Source of the DNA: Opitutia bacterium
GTDB lineage: Bacteria; Verrucomicrobiota; Verrucomicrobiae; Opitutales; UBA953
Assembly: GCA_947488485.1 (NCBI GenBank)
Contig: CANKZO010000005.1
Span: 1 to 39,534 of the forward strand
DNA length: 39,534 nucleotides
Direction of reading: 5' to 3'
The position numbers and the translations under genes are program-made. The number at the start of each line of letters is the position of its first letter. Within the stretch, counting starts at the first letter, position 1. The notes beneath the pieces are model-generated. The model had not been told where the DNA came from and ran no database searches. It saw only the letters and a list, made by a program, of their open reading frames with translations. This document shows positions 36,586-39,534 of the stretch, in pieces.

Positions 36586-36835
36586 GTCGCTGGTCTCGGC
36601 GGCTCCCAAGTGGAACGTCGTCGTGCTCAACGATCCGATCAACTACCAGGCCTACGTGGTCATGGCGTTCATGAACGTCCTGCGGATCGGTGCGCCCGAA
36701 GCCAAGAAGCTCATGCGCGCCATCCACGCCGAAGGCCGCGCCACGGTGTGGACCGGCGACCGCGAGCGCGCGGAGATGCTCTCGCTCGAGCTCCAGCAGT
36801 GGCACCTCAACTCCTTGCTCGAACAGGATGGCTGA
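36548..36835 (+). CDS. clpS: ClpS-type adaptor for the Clp protease (N-end rule)
   Basis: A 95-residue protein with the ClpS core: W22-NVVVLNDPINYQAYVVMAFM, EAKKLMRAIHAEGRATVWTG (51-70) and a final ERAEMLSLELQQWHL helix. N28, D29 and H60 match the pocket residues that hold the N-terminal residue of a substrate; the second Asp of the E. coli NDD is P30, as in actinobacterial-type ClpS (NDPVN...). ClpS hands substrates to ClpA or ClpC ATPases; none is in the window. The start lies inside the kinase gene, 38 bases before its stop, and the end overlaps the next gene by 8. Confidence 0.88.
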   Translation: MPKPKLKPEIKTESLVSAAPKWNVVVLNDPINYQAYVVMAFMNVLRIGAPEAKKLMRAIHAEGRATVWTGDRERAEMLSLELQQWHLNSLLEQDG

Positions 36836-37292
36836 GCTCCGCCTCACGATGACGAAGGAGGCGCGCACGGTCCTCACCGACCTGCTCCGCCTCATCGCCC
36901 CCGCCGCCGCGCGCGTGACGGTCAACCGCGCCAACGTGCCCGCGGCCGACGAGGAGATCGCCGGCTTCTGGGTCGAGACGCTCACCGCGCAGGCCTCCGA
37001 GGAGGCCCGCCTGCTTTCCGTCGCCTTCGCCAGCGCCAAAGGCGATCCGGCCGTGATCGTGCTCCCCAACGAAGCCCAAGCGCTCGCTTTCCTCCGCGCC
37101 CTCTCCGCCGTGCGCCTGGCCCTCCGCGACCTGGTCTTCGCCGACATCACGGACGCCCAGTTGGAGAGCGCCGAAGACCTCGACGACGATTCCCTGCCGA
37201 CCGAGCAACGCCACGCCCTGGCCTGCTATGCCTGCTTCGGGCTGCTCCAGCAGTCGCTCATCGCGCAGCTGAACCCGGAAGCCTTCGATTGA
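36828..37292 (+). CDS. DUF2017-like protein next to clpS
   Basis: A 154-residue protein from the ATG at 36828, which overlaps the clpS stop by 8 bases; a longer open frame upstream lies over clpS and is not credible. The C-terminal half, with LRALSAVRLALRDLVFADIT (about 89-108) and ACYACFGLLQQSLIAQL (about 132-148), resembles DUF2017, a family that follows clpS in Actinobacteria. The middle (about 60-75, FASAKGDPAVIVLP) is not recognised. The overlap and context suggest it works with ClpS. Function unknown, and the family call is moderate. Confidence 0.65.
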   Translation: MAELRLTMTKEARTVLTDLLRLIAPAAARVTVNRANVPAADEEIAGFWVETLTAQASEEARLLSVAFASAKGDPAVIVLPNEAQALAFLRALSAVRLALRDLVFADITDAQLESAEDLDDDSLPTEQRHALACYACFGLLQQSLIAQLNPEAFD

Positions 37293-37340
37293 GCGACGAA
37301 ATCGGTTGAAGGTCCGGCGGCGACCCGCAACAAAAGGCCC

Positions 37341-39200
37341 GTGACCAGCGGCCTGCTCAGTTTCTTCTCCGCCCTCGGCGCCTTCGCCCGCCAGCTCGCC
37401 GCCCTGCCGCGTCCGCGGTTCTTCCCTTTCACCGGCGTCCTGCGCGGCATGGACGGACCGACCTTCCGCGCCGACACCGTCGCCGGATTGAACGTCGCGC
37501 TGCTCGCGTTCCCGATGTCGATGGCCTTCGCGATGAAGGCCGGCCTGCCCATCTGGTGCGGACTCGTCGGTTGCGGCGTCGCGGCCGCCGTCGCCCCGCT
37601 CTTCAGCGGCTCCGCGAATCTCTCCGCCGGACCGACCAACGCCTCGGCGGCGCTCTTGCTCGGTTCTTTCGCCACGCTCGGGGCGATCACGCCGGAACTG
37701 CGCGCTTCGGCCCTCCCCACGCTGGTGCTCATGACCGGCGTGTTCCTGCTGCTGGCCTCCTGGCTGCGACTCAGCGGCTTCGCCGACTTCGTCCCGCGCA
37801 CGGTGATCTCCGCTTACATCGCGGCGGCCGCCCTGCGCGTCATCGCGCTGCAGCTGCCCACGGCGCTCGGCATGCCGGGCGAGCACGCCGGCGATTCGCT
37901 GCCGGAAGTCCTGTGGCACGCCGCCCGCATGGGGCGCACGCTCATCAACCCGGAGCTGGGACTCGCGCTGATCACGAGCGTGGCGTATTTCCTCCTGCGT
38001 CCGAAATACGGCGCAGGTAAGGCCATCCTCGGCGCGGTCATGGTCGCGACCTTCGGCGCTATCCTCGCCCAGAACGTGGCGCACGCGCAAGGCAGCCGCG
38101 CCGACCTCGTCGGCTACGTCGGTCAGGCCGCCCAAGCCGGGGCGGCGCTCCACCTGCCCGACTTCTCGGCCCGCACGCTCTCGACGCTCTTCTCGCCCGC
38201 CCTCGCGCTCGCGGTGCTCGTCGTCATCGAAGGCACCGCCAACGCGCGCGCCTCGGCCCTCAAGACCGGCCGCCCGTCCGACCTCCACCAGGAAGTCTAC
38301 GGCCTCGGGATGGCCAATCTCGTCTGCGCCTTCACCGGCGGCATGGCCGCCTCGGGTTCGATCAGCCGCTCCGCCCTCAACGTCGCCAGCGGCGCCCGTA
38401 CGGCGCTGGCCTCGCTGCTCTGCGGCGTGTTCATCCTCGGCGCGCTCTTCCTCGCGCGGCCGGTGGTGGCCATCGTGCCGCTCTCGACGCTGGCGATCCT
38501 CGTCATCCTCGCGGAGATCGAGCTCGCCAACCTTTCCGCGGTGAAGCTGATCCTGAAGTCCGGCGCGCAGGACCGCACGGTCTTCCTCGCGACCTTCGCG
38601 ACGGCGCTCCTCGCGCCCCTCGACGTCGCGATCTTCCTCGGCACGGCGGTCGCGGTGGCTTTCTACCTGCGCCAGACGTCCACGCCGGAGGTCGTCGAAT
38701 ACGACTTCTCTGAGACCGGCGAATTACGCGAACGCCCGAAGGGCCAGGCATCGACGGGCATCTCGATCCTCCACGTCGAAGGTAGCTTGCACTTCGGCGC
38801 GACCCAGGCCTTCCACGAACACCTGCGCCGCGCCTCGGCCGATCCCAACCTGAAGGTCCTCGTCCTGAAGTTCCGCGAAGCGCTCCACCTCGACGCCAAC
38901 GGCGTGCTGCTCCTGCGCGACCTGGCCGAGACGCTGAAGTCCGACGGGCGCCACCTGATCCTCTGCGAAGCGAAGGCCGACACGATGCGCATCATCGTCA
39001 ACGCCGGCCTCGACCAGGCGGTCGGTGCGGAGAACGTCTTCCCGTTCGACGAAGCCCAGCCGAACCTCGCGCTGGCCAAAGCTGTGCGCCGGGCCCGTGA
39101 CCTCGCGGGCGGTGGCAACGCGGTCCTCCGCATCGTGACGGCCCCGCACCCCGAACTCCCCCGCCCGGCCTCGGCCGCCGGCGAGGACTGGCAAATCTGA
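37341..39200 (+). CDS. SulP-family anion transporter with STAS domain
   Basis: A 619-residue SulP/SLC26-type transporter from a GTG at 37341. About 12 helices run from residue 45 to 450; FRADTVAGLNVALLAFPMSM (about 42-61) and FSGSANLSAGPTNASAALLL (about 89-108) are the expected core. A STAS domain occupies about 475-590 (SILHVEGSLHFGATQ...). Its key motif reads HLDANGV with N520 where many family members have a phosphorylatable Ser/Thr. Known members carry sulfate, bicarbonate or other anions with H+ or Na+; the ion is not readable here. Not clearly in an operon: 48 bases after the DUF2017-like gene, same strand. Confidence 0.92.
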   Translation: MTSGLLSFFSALGAFARQLAALPRPRFFPFTGVLRGMDGPTFRADTVAGLNVALLAFPMSMAFAMKAGLPIWCGLVGCGVAAAVAPLFSGSANLSAGPTNASAALLLGSFATLGAITPELRASALPTLVLMTGVFLLLASWLRLSGFADFVPRTVISAYIAAAALRVIALQLPTALGMPGEHAGDSLPEVLWHAARMGRTLINPELGLALITSVAYFLLRPKYGAGKAILGAVMVATFGAILAQNVAHAQGSRADLVGYVGQAAQAGAALHLPDFSARTLSTLFSPALALAVLVVIEGTANARASALKTGRPSDLHQEVYGLGMANLVCAFTGGMAASGSISRSALNVASGARTALASLLCGVFILGALFLARPVVAIVPLSTLAILVILAEIELANLSAVKLILKSGAQDRTVFLATFATALLAPLDVAIFLGTAVAVAFYLRQTSTPEVVEYDFSETGELRERPKGQASTGISILHVEGSLHFGATQAFHEHLRRASADPNLKVLVLKFREALHLDANGVLLLRDLAETLKSDGRHLILCEAKADTMRIIVNAGLDQAVGAENVFPFDEAQPNLALAKAVRRARDLAGGGNAVLRIVTAPHPELPRPASAAGEDWQI

Positions 39201-39344
39201 GCAGGCCGGCGGTTTTCCGAGCAAGGTCCGTCCGAGCTTGTCCGTTTTACGGCGGTTTATGAATTCTGGCTTGAAGCCCGCCCCCGGACTCCCCCTTTTG
39301 GGGTGGTCTGTTCTCCGGAAAAGACACCCTCTTCTTCTCTCACC

Positions 39345-39534
39345 ATGAGCCACTACAGCGAAATCCAAAAGCACCTCGGCACCGAAGCCGAAAACCTCCT
39401 CGGGTTTAACAACCCGAAGATCAAGAAGGACCAGATCCATTCCCCTCGCGCGGATTGGGTCGACCACGCCTTCTCCGCCTCGGATCGCAATAACCGCGTC
39501 CTGGCCAACCTGCAGCGCCTCTACGGCTCCGGCC
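39345..39534 (+). CDS. fbaB: Class I fructose-bisphosphate aldolase (FbaB/DhnA type), N-terminus only
   Basis: From the ATG at 39345 the frame stays open for 63 codons to the window end. MSHYSEIQKHLGTEAENLLG then KIKKDQIHSP, DWVDHAFSASDRN and VLANLQRLYGSG match the start of the archaeal-type class I aldolase (FbaB), which cleaves fructose 1,6-bisphosphate by a Schiff-base Lys further on. The catalytic part lies outside the window. It fits the glycolytic genes at 21142-24414, but is not linked to them. No clear terminator separates it from the SulP gene. Confidence 0.82.
   Translation, partial: MSHYSEIQKHLGTEAENLLGFNNPKIKKDQIHSPRADWVDHAFSASDRNNRVLANLQRLYGSG

Noticed and set aside
36690..36827. 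An extended N-terminus for the DUF2017-like gene
   Set aside because: The extension lies over clpS in another frame and reads as Ser/Pro/Arg shadow; the ATG at 36828 overlapping the clpS stop is the natural start.

Overview
The window looks like chromosomal DNA of a GC-rich, diderm (LPS-bearing) bacterium, most likely a member of the Verrucomicrobiota, class Opitutae. This is inferred from the gene mix: an alternative complex III operon, an OstA/LptD-type barrel, ScpA, a GlgB plus second GH13 pair, a small sulfatase with a C-terminal jelly-roll-like module, and many starts (GTG included) without a clear Shine-Dalgarno. No insertion sequence, phage gene or CRISPR array is visible. Coding density is high, and the exceptions are a few short AT-rich regulatory gaps and one gene remnant.

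Layout. 1-604 (minus): the start of an Nramp metal transporter behind a small membrane protein. 664-2508: an exported sulfatase. 2513-5034 (minus): glgB and a TPR protein. 5110-9214 (plus): an LptD-like protein, scpA, two small proteins and trxA, ending in a bidirectional terminator. 9292-20823 (minus): one long respiratory operon, actABCDEF followed by a cytochrome c, a CcoN-like membrane protein, a CcoO-like cytochrome and another cytochrome c. 21142-24414 (minus): gapA, pgk and tpiA. 24502-26892 (minus): a GH13 enzyme. 26976-30652 (plus): a methyltransferase, trpE and a sigma-70 factor. 30760-31004: a fused remnant of two lost genes. 31081-32259 (minus): two tandem paralogous outer-membrane-like proteins. 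32625-33015 (minus): zinc-free-type L36 and L31. 33131-39200 (plus): a GNAT acetyltransferase, tRNA-Leu(CAG), a hybrid histidine kinase, clpS, a DUF2017-like gene and a SulP transporter. 39345-end: the start of a class I fructose-bisphosphate aldolase.

Most interesting region. The act operon supplies a quinol:cytochrome c oxidoreductase, but the oxidase-like genes behind it do not encode a working oxidase. The CcoN-like subunit has lost all canonical heme and CuB histidines, and its CcoO-like partner has His where the axial Met should be. Two related monoheme cytochromes c flank this pair. The module may be a repurposed, catalytically dead oxidase scaffold that docks cytochromes onto ACIII.

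Other points worth reading: a fossil deletion junction joining a circularly permuted ATP-grasp start to a transglutaminase end; a tract of five C-runs (G-quadruplex-prone on the minus strand) ahead of the hybrid kinase; stop codons buried in UUCG hairpins in the duplicated outer-membrane genes; and a dyad over the leader of the zinc-free ribosomal protein operon.
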